Positions 13,515 through 27,451 are shown, counted from the stretch's first letter. The stretch is DNA of 64,000 bases from Impatiens glandulifera (GCF_907164915.1 NC_061870.1:22543348-22607347); one strand, 5' to 3'. Translations and numbers: made by a program. Notes: generated from the letters alone by a model not told the origin.

Positions 13515-13550
<36 letters not shown>
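13515..13550. repeat. (TA)n microsatellite
   Basis: About 18 uninterrupted TA units. Confidence 0.95.
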
Positions 13551-13555
<5 letters not shown>

Positions 13556-16500
13556 ATAATATAATTTTTTATTATTATATGAATATCTCGATTTTTGTAA
13601 TATGTATTTAAAATGTTATTGGGTTTATAAATATGAAGTTATTATGCACTAATTTAAGGAATAATATAGATTCATTTTATTGAAAGATCTAATAAAGAAA
13701 TAAATAAAACTTAATTGAATAAACCAAATTTTATCGAAAAAAGATAGAACAAAATTTGTAAGAAGAGTGGATTGAAAAAGATCATGATGTATTTAAACTT
13801 CATATTTAAGAATTTTATACCAATCAAATAATTGAGAAAATAATATAACAAAACAAGAAAATAAATCTAAGCTTGAATACAAAGATCAATCTACCAATGA
13901 TGTAGATGAAATCAGAGATGATTCATTAGTAGAGACGGGTCAGGATTCTGAGTTGGGTATGCTTGAAAAAATATTTAGATTGTGTGCCTTAAAAAAAATA
14001 ACGATAAAATTTTGAATTAAACGAGGGATAAAGGTAAGTTTTGTCATTTTTTAATTATTAGATAATTAATAAATTAAATTGATTTTGTTTAGAAATTAGG
14101 GGTACTGTCACATTTTTTTTTCCGGGTAAGTTGGAGCCCCTATATAGATCCGCCACTAGTCAATAGGAAAAAGTCATCGATGAACCACTTGAATCCACCT
14201 AAAGTAGTTTTTAAAATTTTTAAATATGATTTAATTTAAATTTATTTAATTTCTTATATGTTGATCCATTTACAGACTAAATTCTATTGATAAACACTAT
14301 GAAATATATATAACATTTACCAACCTAAAAAAACTTAATTTAATATCTATAATACTTAACTCTTATAATAAATATAATAAATATTTTAGTTATAATTAAT
14401 TATCAAATTTTCAATCTTGATAGAGTAATTAATTGTGTTGAATTTTTTGGATTTTCTTGTTTATGCTAATAAATGCAAGTCCAAATTCTATAGAGCTCGT
14501 GTAGTTTCCTTCTTATTTTCAAATCTTTTTTACTTTTGAATTTTTTTTTTATTAACATTTTATAATCGATCAAACAGAAATTATACTTTAATGCATTAAT
14601 TGGGTTAGCATTGTGTGGTTTGAATTGATTGGTACTTTGATAATAAAGGTTGGGTTATTTAAAAGTTACAAATTTCATATACCATGAAATAATGTTAATT
14701 TATTTTACTCTTAACAAAAACATTATACCAAACAAGAAACTAACAGGATGAACTTATGATGCAATTCTTGGCTCATTACTAAAACATTATTTGAAAATTA
14801 TTTCATGGTGGGGGCTTACCAATTACAAAAAGGATGGCCAATTATGATATCAATGACTATTGTTTTTCATATTTGTGACATTTTTGTGTTCTATCATCAT
14901 TTGTACTTTGATTTCTCAGTTACAATTTTTCTTCTTTTTTTTTTTGAATTATTTTAAAAAAATATGTTGTTTGATAAAATAAAATGGGTTATTTGACATT
15001 TTTAAAGATAAATTATTAAAAAATTATATTTATATTTGAATTTAATTACATTATTGAAAGTAATAATTATTAGACTACGATAAATAACTCGTTTAATGAA
15101 TGGGTTATTCGAATAAACTCAATTTTTATCTCAAAATTCAATCATCATATTATTAATTTATTTATCTTTTAAAATACCAAAATTATCTCTTACTTTTTTT
15201 TAATATAAATTAATTATTAAATAAAAATATAGAGATAATAAATAAATTGGTCAAAAATCAATTTTTCTATACTTTTAATAGAATAAGCTTTTTTTTTTTT
15301 TAAATCCAAACAAAACTCAAACCACTCTCAACCAAGCTCATAGTGCAATGACCCAAAAAAAAACCCTACTAAAATGAGAGCGTGAAGGCACGCGCCATAT
15401 CCAAAAAAAAGTGCAAGATATTTGCGGTCAGGATAAAGCAGGCATGAATGAGAGAATATAATAGAATCGATGATTGGAATATAATAATTAAATTATATTA
15501 AATCAAATTAATTATTAAAAATAAATAAAATAAATTTTATGGGAATGAAATAGAATTATAGAATGGGTGGGCAGATGCATTTTCACATCAACTATCAAGA
15601 CAGCTAAACAATTCAATCCCTACTTTATTGCAGACCAACCACAATAGACCACAACAATAGATGACCTATTAAAATTTTCATATTAAATTTGCATTTTAAA
15701 CTAAAGTAAAAAAATTATGATTAGACAATTTAAAATAAATTTCTGAAAAATAATCATATCTCATTTAACTTGTTTAGTATTATACATGTTTATTGAATTA
15801 GGAGTACAAATTAGAAAATTATACTTATTTTTGGTATATCAATAATATCAAATTTTTCGGTAAATCGAAATTACCGGTACAGGTAAAAATATAAGATAAG
15901 TAAATAAATAATTACTATTAAAATATAAATAATTTATATTTAATTTTTCAATTTAAGAATTAAGTTGGTAAAACCATTATTAACTTTTTAACAAAATCAA
16001 CTATTCGTAAATTTAATTATTTTTTTAAAAAATTTGAAGTTCAAATATTAATGTATATATTTTCACTCTCAAACTTTAATATATTTATTTATTAAATAAA
16101 AATATAATTATATTGTAATATTATAGCGTTTGTTATATGGTATCAATTATATATGGATTGATTTAAGGGTTATAAGTGGTAAGGGAGTATTAATTAAGAG
16201 GTATAAGTTATATATGTTATTTGGATTTAGTTGAAAGTATAAGATAGTTATAAATTGTATAATTTTGTATTTAATTGAAAAATTGGAGTATAAAAATGTT
16301 ATATAAAATGTAAAAGATATTTTTGTCCTTTATATTTATATAAATTTAATTTAATTGTTAAATTAATATTTACTTATTTTTTTATTATTTCTCTCCAATC
16401 ATGTGTTTTTTTTTATTATTACTTATAATTTGTGAACACATTTTGTGTTATGTTATAAAATAATGTTAACAAAAATAGTTTTTTTGTTCATGTTAAATAT

Positions 16501-17089
16501 TGAAATTTTACTTTTCACCTATAGTTCTTTTATTTATTTATTTATAGGGAAATCTTAAATTTTATTTAGATCTCATTTAAGAATAAGTTTCTTACCTCTA
16601 TATTAAATTATAACTTTAGTAATAATAATTATTTTTACCTTATTTAAAAATGTATGTAGTACAATAATTGACAACCAATTAAGTTAACTTCCTTGATAAC
16701 ATAATTTTATAGATTCAACAAAGTATAATTATAAAAAGTGTAATGTATCGAATCTAAAATATTTATGACCTAATGGTCTTAAAACACTTACAATTGTACA
16801 TATTTTTACAATGACAAAAATAACATGTTATCTACCTTACTATCAATAGCAGTAGTGTATATGTCTACCTTTTCTTAACCATACGAGAAAGTTTTTCGAT
16901 AAACAATTATCTTTCAGCATCATCATTTAAAGATGTAAATATATCAATAAATTGTGCATTTGTAATTGCAATAGTTGGATTTATGTTATCAACTGGATCA
17001 AGAGGAAGAAAAGAAATCATTTCACATACTTGCACTCTTTTCATTGATAAATCACTCTTTTCATTGATAAATCATGTTGGTAACTAGTT
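13551..17089. other. AT-rich DNA with MITE-like debris, no gene seen
   Basis: Mostly A/T runs. The stretch ending 'gatccgccactag' near 14150 resembles the end of a dispersed plant repeat, but I cannot pair its termini. 16120-16330 is a G/T-rich strand-biased segment of the kind seen at Harbinger-type element ends. It lies upstream of the Myb/SANT pseudogene and may be part of the same element. Confidence 0.4.
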
Positions 17090-17660
17090 TTAGCAACTAA
17101 TGCAGCCAAATTGTTTGTTGCCTTTGTAAAGAATTCTCGCATTGTGATTGTTTGTTGCCTTTGTAAAGAATTCTCGCATTGTGGCATTCATTTCCTTCAT
17201 GCATGTCATTAGAGGTTTGGATTTATTTCTCTTATTCGGTCTTTCTTTTTCTACATCACTAGTTCTTGCATTAAATGACCCCGATATAGGCTCTTTTTCA
17301 ACATTTTCATACTCTATATCATTAGTTCCCACTTCATTCTCCATTACTGTCATTGCTTCTACAGGTCCTTCAGTAAATTCTCTAGTTGCTCGATCTTTTC
17401 CATATACAATACACCAATCCTTATAAAATGAAAGAGATTTGTCTCTCAATTTATGTGCATTAGGATCAACCTATTCAAAATAAAATTATAAAATATGAGA
17501 CTAATATATGAAAAAAATAAATAAATATAACATTGTTTACCTTAACACGTGCCTCCAAATCAGCATCGTCATCATAACAAGTAATGATTTTGTGTATCTC
17601 ATTCTATCCAAATCCTGATAAAGTGCACATTCGATCAACAACTGCAGTATATATATTCTT
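17090..17660 (-). pseudogene. Myb/SANT-like protein of Harbinger-type transposons, decayed
   Basis: The minus strand reads, in two pieces split by an intron-like gap, LSGFG*NEIHK and then LRDKSLSFYKDWCIVYGKDRATREF in overlapping segments. This matches the Myb/SANT-like proteins that accompany PIF/Harbinger transposases (LSGFGWD... and LR.K.F.FY...FGKD.ATG). The conserved Trp is a stop codon. A lysine-rich C-terminal stretch follows, and a 30-bp local duplication (17086-17175) adds a repeated 'FVKNS' peptide in the opposite frame. No companion DDE transposase was found. Confidence 0.6.
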
Positions 17661-18960
17661 TTTCAAACCTTAATTATTTAGTCAATATGTGGTGTAGGAT
17701 GTAAGTCAGTACTAGGAAACGCAATCAACATCTTTCATACAAAACATTTAGGCATACTGACCGAAATGCATTATCCGTCTTCATTCATAATTTTACAATA
17801 ACTTTCAATGCTTCAATAAAAACTTGTGTTTTGTCATCCTATTTATAGTTTTTGTTCTGAGTTATACATGATTGATAGATGGAGGAATAGATTAGAAAGT
17901 CGATAAGCATCGCTCATAAGCAAGTAGCATAACTATGCTTTGCAAAAAAGAAAATTCGAGTTCATTTTATATCGTTTCAAAAACCATACAAATTGCATTA
18001 TGATCGTCATAATTATCCACTTCACCAATGTAATATTCATCATCAGTATCATTCATCTATTTATAGTGATAATTAAAATTTAATATTATTAGTAGAAGAT
18101 GTATTAATATAAACATACATCAGTCACATCTCAAACAAAACTCAAGACTAAAAAGCAATATGAAGAATTAATAATAAAGTATTTAACAAATGTTGATTAA
18201 GACATACTCAAGATTAATAAAGTAATATGAATCAAAAGTGAAAGTTTATATTTGGTTCTTATCAGATGCTATCATTAGTAATTTTTCATAATTACTTACT
18301 ACAAGTGTTTTTTATTCTCAATCAATGTTATTACTTATTATTGTTTAAAGAATATCTTAATCATGATGGATTGATCAATTTCATAATTAGAATAGATTGA
18401 TCAAAATCATTCCTAACTAATGTAACTTTAATTTACTTCTTTTAGTTTTGTTTATCTCTTTTTAATTTATCTTTATTTTTCATAAAAGAGCACAGGATTA
18501 AAATCAATTATTGTATACATGTTATAAGTAATCTTATTACTTTGTATTAAGATAGTACAGGTTATAAACAATCTTATTACTCTAATTGGTACAATTCAAG
18601 TACTAAGCTAAGAAAAAGAGAAAATCACTCAAATAAGTATTAGGGTGAAAAAGTTTGAAACAATAGTATTTACACATGAACCTGTGACGAGTATTGATCT
18701 GATTATCTCTTGAAGGTCAAAGAACAACTGTAAGACTAAAATGATATATTTTGTATTTTATCATATAGTTTTTCTAAGCTAGTAGATACTTAAAAAACAG
18801 TCAATTAATCAAAAGATAGAAAAAGAACATCTCAAGAAAAAAAATTATATTGTGTATGTTAAAAGACATACCTACTCAAATCTTATATTCTTAGTCTCGT
18901 CTTCAAACAATGGGTTCGTCCTCAACTTCTTAGGCATCAGCCGATATAAATACTTGATTT
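17661..18960. other. Transposon-like noncoding DNA
   Basis: The sequence has moderate complexity but stops in all frames. It probably continues the Harbinger-type remnant on its left. No gene seen. Confidence 0.35.
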
Positions 18961-18967
18961 TTTTAAT

Positions 18968-19172
18968 CTTCTCTGAATCTTCCTAAATTTATGCTTGTAA
19001 AATGAGTTTCCTGAATCTTCTTCGAATCTCTCCAAATTTATGCTTATAGAAATGAGTTTCTTAATTCTTCTATAAATCTCTCAAATCCTGAATCTTTTAC
19101 GAATCTCTCCAAATTTATACTTGTAGAAACGAGTTTTCTGAATCTTTCAAAATTTATGCTAGTAGAAATGAG
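18968..19172 (+). repeat. Degenerate minisatellite, four copies of about 55 bp
   Basis: Four imperfect copies of a unit containing 'ctccaaatttatgcttgtag' and 'aaatgagttt', separated by 'cctgaatcttc' variants. No coding content. Confidence 0.75.
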
Positions 19173-19589
19173 TTTAAAGAAAAGATAGTTTAAGAAAATG
19201 AAAAATATAGAGAAAAAAGTTTCAGATTTAAGATGGATGAAAAGAGAAAATGAAGAATTACTAGATAAAAGAAGAAATGGATGAAATTTTTAGAAAATAT
19301 GACTTTCAAGATAAAAAAATATAATAAAAATATAAAGATAAATAATAAAATATTTTTTTATTCTGGTTTGTAACTGGTTCTATTATGTACAAGTTTGTAC
19401 CTAATTTGATTTGATGTATAAATTATATAACTTTTTAACATTGTTTATTATTCTATATTTTTATTCTATTGTTTATTTTATACTGCCTATATATAAAATT
19501 CTTAGGTATTTTATTTTACAAAAATATAAAATTAATTTGTTTTCTCTACCGTGTTTGATTTTTATTTCAAAATAGATTTAATGAACTTT

Positions 19590-19850
19590 AAATATGTTTA
19601 TTTTCAATACGAATGGTATAATACTAATATCATACCAAAATTTCAGTATATCGTTAATATTCGGTATGGTCGATATGTTACTTGTATCATATTGAAATTT
19701 CGGCATAGTATCGTTATAATTTTTCTATACTGAAACTTTTGGTACGATATTTGTATGATTTTTCCTATACCGAAACTTTTGGTATAGTGTATAGATAAAA
19801 AAAATTATGGTATACCGTATTATCCACACCTACTTAAGAGCTTATTTGAT
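19590..19850 (-). mobile_element. Probable hAT-type MITE end
   Basis: The segment is built of repeated 'ataccgaaacttttggta' variants and ends at the right with a sequence whose reverse complement is 'taggtgtggataatacggta', typical of hAT-like termini. A similar 'ggtaaatcgaaattaccggt' motif lies near 15860, but no clear left terminus or TSD was identified. Confidence 0.35.
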
Positions 19851-20758
19851 CTTAGTTTTTTGGGATTCTTTTGGAATTTAAAAAAAAATGGATGAAGTGT
19901 TAAATTTGGGTTTTTATTGGGTCAATTGAAATTCTGAACATATTTCTTTCAACCTCACAATTTGTTTTTTTTTTATTATTAAAATGATACAAAACGAGTA
20001 ACAGTTGCAAACATCGTTAATTTATTATATACGTGAAAATTATAAATAAATAAATGTCATTATCACTAATTTAATTACCAAATTTAACAAATGAAGGAAT
20101 TTGACTACCAAATTTTAAAAAATTATAAATTTTCTAATCAAAATCTCAAGTGGTTAAAATTTGATAATTAAATTGGTGTCATGAATATTTTATTTATTTA
20201 TTTATAAATTTTATATAAATAATAAGTTAACCGTGTTTCAAATCGTTAAATAAATTTAACTATAAAAAACTCTAAATTGTGAGTGTTTATTGAAAAGATC
20301 TAAAATATCAAATGATCCCTTATTTGAGCTTTTAATTAGTTTAATTACTAAAAATATCTTTTGTATTTAAAATTAATAAAAATAAAGTAAGAATGCATTA
20401 ATTAATAAATTGATGAATGTGTTGAATATAATAATAAAAAATAATAAAAAATAAAATTTATAAAGAAGTGAGAAAAAAACTAAGATAAATTAGTTACAGG
20501 AACTCTTTTAAATTAGAGTTTTTTAAATATTCATTAACCATTTTATTATATTATTTTTCAATTATCAAATTACTTAATTTATTAAATAAAATAATATTTT
20601 TTTTATTAAATTTAAATTTTAAATAATAAATATTTTTTTAATTTTTATAAATCCCTCACTTTTTATTTTTTATCCACCACCACAGTTATTTCTTAATAAA
20701 AAAATCTCATCATTAATTTATATCAAAATCAGAGTTCATTTCGAAAGTCATTGTTAAT
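19851..20758. other. AT-rich DNA left of the large MULE
   Basis: No gene or element seen. It ends at the 9-bp target site of the MULE. Confidence 0.5.
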
Positions 20759-21065
20759 ATCTATTAAAAGAAATGATACGGGCAAAGACACACTAACAAA
20801 ATCAAGACCATGAATTCAACGTGCCCTAACACGTGTGTAAGAGGGAGAAAAGAAAAAAATAAAGAAAAAAAATCTTTAAATTCATTTACATGTTTCTGTT
20901 ATTTAATCTCCCTCTGTCTCAACTCTCTCCGGTAAAAATCGTCTCCAAACTCAAAACTTTATATCTATTCATTCCATGAACTCAAACAATACAAAGTTTT
21001 TTTCATCGTAATTATAGATTTCAAGCTTTAGTTATACAAAAAAAACTTTTTATTATGCATAGATA

Positions 21066-24000
21066 ATGTCTAACTTATTCGACTTTAATGTTCAAGAATG
21101 CAATAGAGATAACGTCGGAGAAGATGAAGCATTGAACAAATCGTCCGTTGAACCCGAAAAGTACAAAACAAGGTCATGTTTTAGCTGAAGAACATGGCTT
21201 ATAAAAACAAGAACATGGCCACGTTCTTGTATTTTTTTATTTTAAAAAATTATATTTTTTTCTAAACAATTTCATGTTTATAAAGTGAAGTTAACATGAA
21301 AAATACACAATGTAAAGTGATGTTGTTAATAATTATATTAATATGTATTTGAAGAACATGACCATGTTTTTACAAGGACATGTTCTTTTAACTTTTCAGT
21401 TTAAAAAAGACTTGATTTTTTTTTCAAACTAATTTCATGTTCAGTTCCTTACAACTCAATTTCCAGCGCATTTGAACTTTATGTTCAGTGCCTATGAACT
21501 CCATATTCAACGTCTTTTTAGTTAAAATCTTAGTTTTTTCCAAACCAATTTCATGTTCAACGCCTATGAACTCTATGTTCAGCGCATATGAACTCCATGT
21601 TTAATGCCTTTTTCAGTAAAGAAAACTTAGTTTTTTCACAACGTCATTTTCTTTTAACTTTTTAGTTTAAAAAACTTCTCTTTTTTTCTAAACAATTTCA
21701 TGTTCATTTAAAAAAAATAAACACGATCATCAAGGCCAAGTTTTTTTTAACTTTTCAGTTTAAAAAACTTTTTTTTCTACACAAGTTTATATTATTTTTT
21801 AAAAGAACATGGTCATGTCTTTACACGGCAATGTTCTTTTGTAGCATTATAAGTTAGAAGTTATTTAATCAAGGACTAATTTAGAATGAACTTTTCATAG
21901 TAAAATTTCCAATATTTAAATGATATTTTCTTCCCAAGAGGAAATGCGTGAATTTTATTCATAATATGCCCAATTAACTGGATTCATCATTTACAAAATA
22001 GGGACCAATAATGGTGAAAATAGTAAGCATAAATACTTCACCATTGCTTGTGCCGAAAGTGGTATGAAACCATCGAGGTCCAAGAGTGTTTTACAATCTA
22101 GACTTATAACTAAGATAAACTACAAAACTAAAATTAATGTTGTTATTAGAATGAAGGAGAATTTGTGATAACATACATTAAGCCATGTGAAGACACGCCA
22201 TATTAGATCCTACAAAGTAATGGACACACATGCAAAAAGGAGATTGAAGTTAAACGGCGAAGTTTTCAATCGTTTGTAGTGAAAGATGGAAGGTATCATA
22301 ACTTGTCTTTTGATAAGAGAACATGTAGAAATTTAATTACACAAGCTCGAAGGTTGAGGTTAGGAAATGGGGATGTTGAAGCACTTATTTATTATTTCTT
22401 AATAATGTAGAGCATGAACTCTAACTTTTTATACTTGCTTGATTTGGATGAGAAATTTCAAATTAGAAACGTGTTTTAAGTATATGGAAGTGCATGATTG
22501 TCTATGAGTATTTCTTAGATGTTATCATTTTTGTTACAACCTATTTGACTAATCATTATGACATTCCATTTGCTCCATTTGTCGAAGTCAATCATCATGA
22601 TCAATCTATTTTACTTGGATGTGGCTTATTGTTAAGTAAAGATTCAAAGTCTTTCACTTGGTTGTTCACTACTTGGTTGACATGTATTTTTGGTCAATCT
22701 TTAAATGTCATAATCGCATATTAATGTCGATCCATGGTCATTGCAATTGAGCAGGCATTTCCTAAAGCTCATCATCGTTTTTATTTGTGGCATATCATGA
22801 AGAAGTTTCCTAAAAAATTAGGAAGCCATGCTGAATACAAACTAATAAAAAAGGCTAAAAAACATTATATATAACTCAATTATTATTCAATAATGTGGAG
22901 ACGATTGAATGAGAATGATATAAAATTTTCTGTTGGAAGATAATGACTAGTTGAAGTCTTTATTTTTATAAAGATCTAAATGGATACATATTTATGTGAA
23001 ATGCCAGTTTTGGAAGGGATATCCACATCTCAACATCGTGAAAATATGAACGCTTTTTTGATGACTTTGTGCACTCCAAAACATCTCTCAAATAATTCGT
23101 GGAGCAATATGATAAGACTTTGTTGAAGAATATTGAGAAAAGAAAAGAAACTAGATTTTTAATCGTTTAATTCTCTCATACCAATTTTCAGTAATTATGT
23201 TGTTGAAAGACAATTCTAAAGCTTCTACACTCAAGACATATTTAAGTTGTTCCAACAAAAAGTTAGAGGGTTGATGTTCTGCAATATCTCCGTGTTGAAA
23301 GAGGTAATGACAACTTTTATATTCAAAGTTGTGGAGAATATTTTGGGGGTAAATGAAAAACATTCAAGAGATATTTCTTACAAGGTGCACTATAACAAAC
23401 TAGAATGCAATGTTAAATGTTAATGTCGAATGTTTGAGTTCAAAGGTATTTTATGTAAGCATAGCATTGTTGTGTTGAGAAATATGAAGGTGAATAAGGT
23501 CTCAATGTGTTATATCATGGATCGGTGACATAAATATATTAAGCGTGAATATCAATCTGTCACCTACATTTATGATTCTGATATTACAATGGAAGAAAGA
23601 AAACGTTACAATAGTCGAACTTCATTGATGCAAGAGGTTCACATTTTGGAGCAAAATCTGAAGACAATTGTTCTGTTTTGTTGAATAACATAAAAGACTT
23701 GAAGGAACAATTTATGTCTTTAGAACTTAATCATGGAAGGAATGACAAAGTCACAAAATTATTTTCATCAACAGAATACGTGATACACTCTTCTGTGATA
23801 GTAAGAGCTCATGGTTGACCACAAACTAAACGAAAACAATTTTTCATTGAGAAAATTGTAAGGAAATCGGCATCGAGATTCTGAAAAAATGTTTGACTGT
23901 ATTATTTTGTATCTTAATTATTTTCCATGGGATTTATGTTATGTTTAATAAAAGTTTTATAATTTTTTCTGTTTACAGCTTCAATCCCAACATCAGCTCC

Positions 24001-24183
24001 ACAACCTTTAAATGAAAGTTTAAGCATGAATGACACTTCATTGGCGTTTCTCCTGTCATATCAACTTTCGCAGATAGGGTCAACATTGAATGCACAAACA
24101 GACGTGAATGCCTACTATCCATTCAAAACACACATGATTATGATATTTTTTTGTGAACATTGTAAAGACATGAAAGCATAGTA
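21066..24183 (+). pseudogene. FAR1/FHY3-type (MURA) transposase, decayed
   Basis: The frame opens at 21066 (MSNLFDFNVQECNRDNVGED). It is interrupted by the repeat array at 21180-21860 and resumes near 21925 with the FAR1 DNA-binding region (EEMREFYS*YAQLTGFIIYK). The MULE core follows at 22500-22840 (TTYLTNHYDIPFAPFVEVNH, QSILLGCGLL, FTWLF, FYLWHIMKKFPKKL) and a SWIM-like C*C...GILCKH at about 23420-23465. Family members read VITFDTTYLTN and IITDQCRAM at catalytic sites; here the first Asp is Val and the second is Tyr followed by a stop. Many other stops and frameshifts make it inactive. A 3' piece after an intron-like gap ends at 24181. Confidence 0.85.
21180..21860 (+). repeat. Internal repeat array of the MULE, left block
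   Basis: Repeated modules: 'catgttcagcgcctatgaac', 'aacttttcagtttaaaaaac', 'tttttttctaaacaatttca' and palindromic 'acatggccatgttctt'. The same modules form the blocks at 24290-25070 and, inverted, at 32200-32530. The array interrupts the transposase frame, so it probably lies in an intron. Confidence 0.75.
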
Positions 24184-24289
24184 ATTCTACATTAATAATA
24201 ACATGATAATTAAGAAAATTTATCCGTTAAAAAATTGTGAAACTTTATTTTTTAAGGATTGAAACTTAGTTTTTAAAAAGAAAACTATT

Positions 24290-25070
24290 TTTTTCAAAAG
24301 AATTCATGTTTTAAGCGCCTATAAATGTTATGTTCATCGCCTATGAACGTTATGTTCAGTGCCTATCAACATCATGTTCTTATCAATTTTAAGTTAAAAT
24401 AACTTAGTTTTTTTCAAAACATTTTTATGTTCTTTTTTAGAAGAACATGACCATATTTTTACAAGGCCATGTTTTTTTAACTTTTAAGTTAAAAAAACAT
24501 AGTTATTTTTCAAAAGATTTTCATATTCAGCGTATATGAAGGCTATGTTCAGTGCCTATAAACGTCGTGTTCATGGTCTATCAACATCATGTTCTTGTCA
24601 TTTTTCAGTTAAAATAATTTTTTTTAAAGAATTCATGTTCAGCGTTTATAAACGCCATATTTTTGTCAATTTTAAGTTAAAATAACTTTATTTTTTTCAA
24701 AACAATTTCATGTTCAGCGCATATGAAGACTATGTTCAGCGACTATCAACGTCATGTGATCATGTCTTGTCATTTTTAAGTTAAAATAACTTAGTTTTTT
24801 TTTCAAAACAATTTCATGTTCAGCCTTTATGAAGTCTATGTTTAGCACCTATAAACGCCATATTTTGTGCCTATCAACACCATGTTCTTGTCATTTTAAA
24901 GTTAAAATAACTTAATTTTTTTTAAAACAATTTATGTTTTTTTAAAAGAACATGACCATGTTCTTGTATTTTTAATGCCACGTTCTTGTATATTCTTGTT
25001 TAAAAAAACTTGTGATGTATTTGATCCACGTTCTTGTATGTTCTCATAACAAAATATACATTTCTATTAA
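24290..25070 (+). repeat. Internal repeat array of the MULE, middle block
   Basis: About six irregular copies of a 100-110 base module combining 'tcatgttcagcgcctatgaa' variants with 'ttttaagttaaaataactta' and T-rich tracts. It lies directly after the transposase remnant. Confidence 0.75.
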
Positions 25071-26689
25071 TCATAATCATAACAAAATTACTATAACAAA
25101 ATTTGTTCAAATATACATTTGTGTCTAATCTCTACGCATTTCTAAGTTATTTTTACATTTTTATTTTTTTAGAAGTCTAAAAATAAATGAGTCAATGAAT
25201 TTCTATTTATGTTGTTAATTTTTGAATGGGAATAATGCCAATTTTACACACCAAGTTGTAAGAAGGTGTCAAATTTACTTATTAAGTATCAAAATTCCAT
25301 TTATATGTATGAACTTGTCAAAAAGTGTCAAATATATTTAAAATAACAGAAATGTTAAACCGCGTTGAAATTTTTGCCACATGTAATATCCACATATTTT
25401 TTATTTTTTTAAATTGACATTACTTTAATTATTTTTTATTCAAACAAAATTAAAATATTTTCTTATTTATTTTCTCTCTCTTTACCCTCACAACTTACCA
25501 TTTTCTTTAAATATTTCTCTCTTCATTTTTCCATCTATGAGTAATTTTATTATTAATAATAATATTTAATTGATTAATTATAAAAATTGTTCTAAAAAGT
25601 AACAAGTTATTAAGACTTGGCCACAACACTAACAATTTAGGAATCGGCCAACAAAGACTTCACCACAACATTGACAATTTAGGATTCGATCAATGAATGT
25701 TTCAACCAATGATGATGATAGTGTAAGGTTTAACTGAGAAAGACTTGGATTTGAGGGTTACGTCTGGGAGTTGATAAAGTTTAACAAGGTGAGTATTATG
25801 AAAACTAAAATTAAAACAAGTCGGTTAAGGGAGATTTTACCTTGATTCGGCATTGTCCGCTAATGGCGACAATGATTTAGGGTTCGACTAATGAAGATTT
25901 TGTCCACAACATCTATGATTTAGGAATCGGCCAACAAAAACTTCCACCAACGACAATGACTATTTAAAGTTCAGTTAGGGAGCACTTGGAGGTTAGAAGA
26001 TAAAAATTCAAAAGAACTTGGGTTAATCAAAGAGATAAAAGTTAGAAAAAAATGGAGAGTTGTGGAGGGATGAGAGAGAAAGTAAAAATAAGTTTTGTTT
26101 AAATGAAAAAATAATTAAAATTAATGTCAATTTAAAAAATAAAATATGTGGATATTAAATGTGGTCAAATTTTTGAGGCCGTTTAATATTTTTGTTATTT
26201 TAAACATATTTGACATTTTTTGACAAGTTCATACATATAAATAGAATTTTGATACTCCCTCAGTCCCACTCAAAGCTACTCAACTCACTCCAATTTTAGT
26301 CTCGTTACAAGGTACTCACTCAATCATTACCTTTCACTTTATTCTACTTTTCTTACATATTTTTAACTTTCCAATCATTACTAACTTTACACTTCAAAAT
26401 TTTAAACTTTAACACAATATTAAGAAAATTAACAAAATTACCAAATTAATTAACAAAATTAACAAATTAATTAAAAAAACCAACCCAAAACAAACCCAAT
26501 AAAAACCCAACCCAAAACTAAACCCAAAACACTAACCAAACCCAAACCTAATTAACTAAACCCAACCCAAAACTTTACAAACCCAAAATCCAAACATAAA
26601 AAAAACCAAAAAAAATGTGAAAAAAATCCCTAACGTTTTAACCTAATCTCGAACATTCCTAAACTATCTTCATTCATCAGCCTCCAAAA

Positions 26690-27071
26690 CAATACTCCGT
26701 CTCTCTCTCTCTCTCTTAAACTCGCCCCCTTTACTGTTTCTCTAAAATGGCGACCGATCCGCCATCTCCTCCACCCAAATCATACACCAAAACAACGTCG
26801 TTGCTTTCTCCACCACTCGATCTGTGTGTCAGTGATGAATTGGACGGAAAAAAAAGTCCAAATAGGCGACGAAAAACTTATCCAGTCACCACCACTTGAC
26901 GAAGACGAGAATTACTCCATGAACGTTGGGAATCCCAAAAGGAGGAGGCTTTCGAGGAACTACGTGAGGAAGCGTAAGCCATTAGAAACTCAGGAAGAGA
27001 AAGAACAGTGGCAAGCACGCCTAGAATCTTTCCTCCAACGCAGTTGCCTTCCTAAATCGCCCGATCCACAG
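26690..27071 (+). pseudogene. Gene-like promoter/5'UTR and first exon captured in the mariner
   Basis: A CT-rich leader (26698-26717) precedes ATG at 26747 and a frame beginning MATDPPSPPPKSYTKTTSLL. The frame runs through a homopolymer of eight A at about 26847-26854 and then stops; the reading continues cleanly in the next frame (KLIQSPPLDEDENYSMNVGN, then an RK-rich stretch and EEKEQWQARLESFLQR) up to a donor CAG|GTATT at 27071/27072. One extra A therefore breaks it. Overall GC and codon quality exceed those of its surroundings. I do not recognise the protein. It lies inside the mariner boundaries and opposite to the transposase, so capture of a host gene 5' end is the best explanation. 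Confidence 0.6.
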
Positions 27072-27299
27072 GTATTACGTCGTGTAAGTAATTTCATGTT
27101 GTGTTTTCATTTTTCTATTCCTAGATCCGTGTTTATTATGAATTGTTAAACAAAGATAAACATGAATCCACATCTAAACTCCACTATTAAACATTCCTTA
27201 ACATCACAGTGGTTTACATTATCAATATACATTCATCTTGTGCCAGTCTTTCAGTTCACATGGTTTGTTTGATTCATAATCATTCAAGACCTAACCAAC

Positions 27300-27410
27300 A
27301 AAATAAACCCTAACATATTTTCATTACCCAAACCAAAATAAACCCTAACATATTTTCATTACCCAAACCAAAATAAACCCTAACATGTTTTCACTACCCT
27401 AACCAAAATA
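27300..27410 (+). repeat. 35-bp tandem repeat, three copies
   Basis: Units near 27300, 27335 and 27370 contain 'aaataaaccctaacatattt' and 'tcattacccaaacc'. They lie in the captured segment of the mariner, downstream of the exon donor. Confidence 0.85.
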
Positions 27411-27451
27411 CAACCAGAAGATAAACTAGTAACCTTACTAATTCAGTAGCT

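Noticed and set aside
13297..13611. Plus-strand frame running into the TA microsatellite
   Set aside because: Antisense of the PP2C 5' UTR followed by Ile-Tyr repeats from (TA)n.
26826..27149. Plus-strand 107-codon frame taken as an independent gene
   Set aside because: It starts at a GTG inside a longer exon whose ATG is at 26747 in another frame, runs past a splice donor into intron, and lies inside a mariner element.
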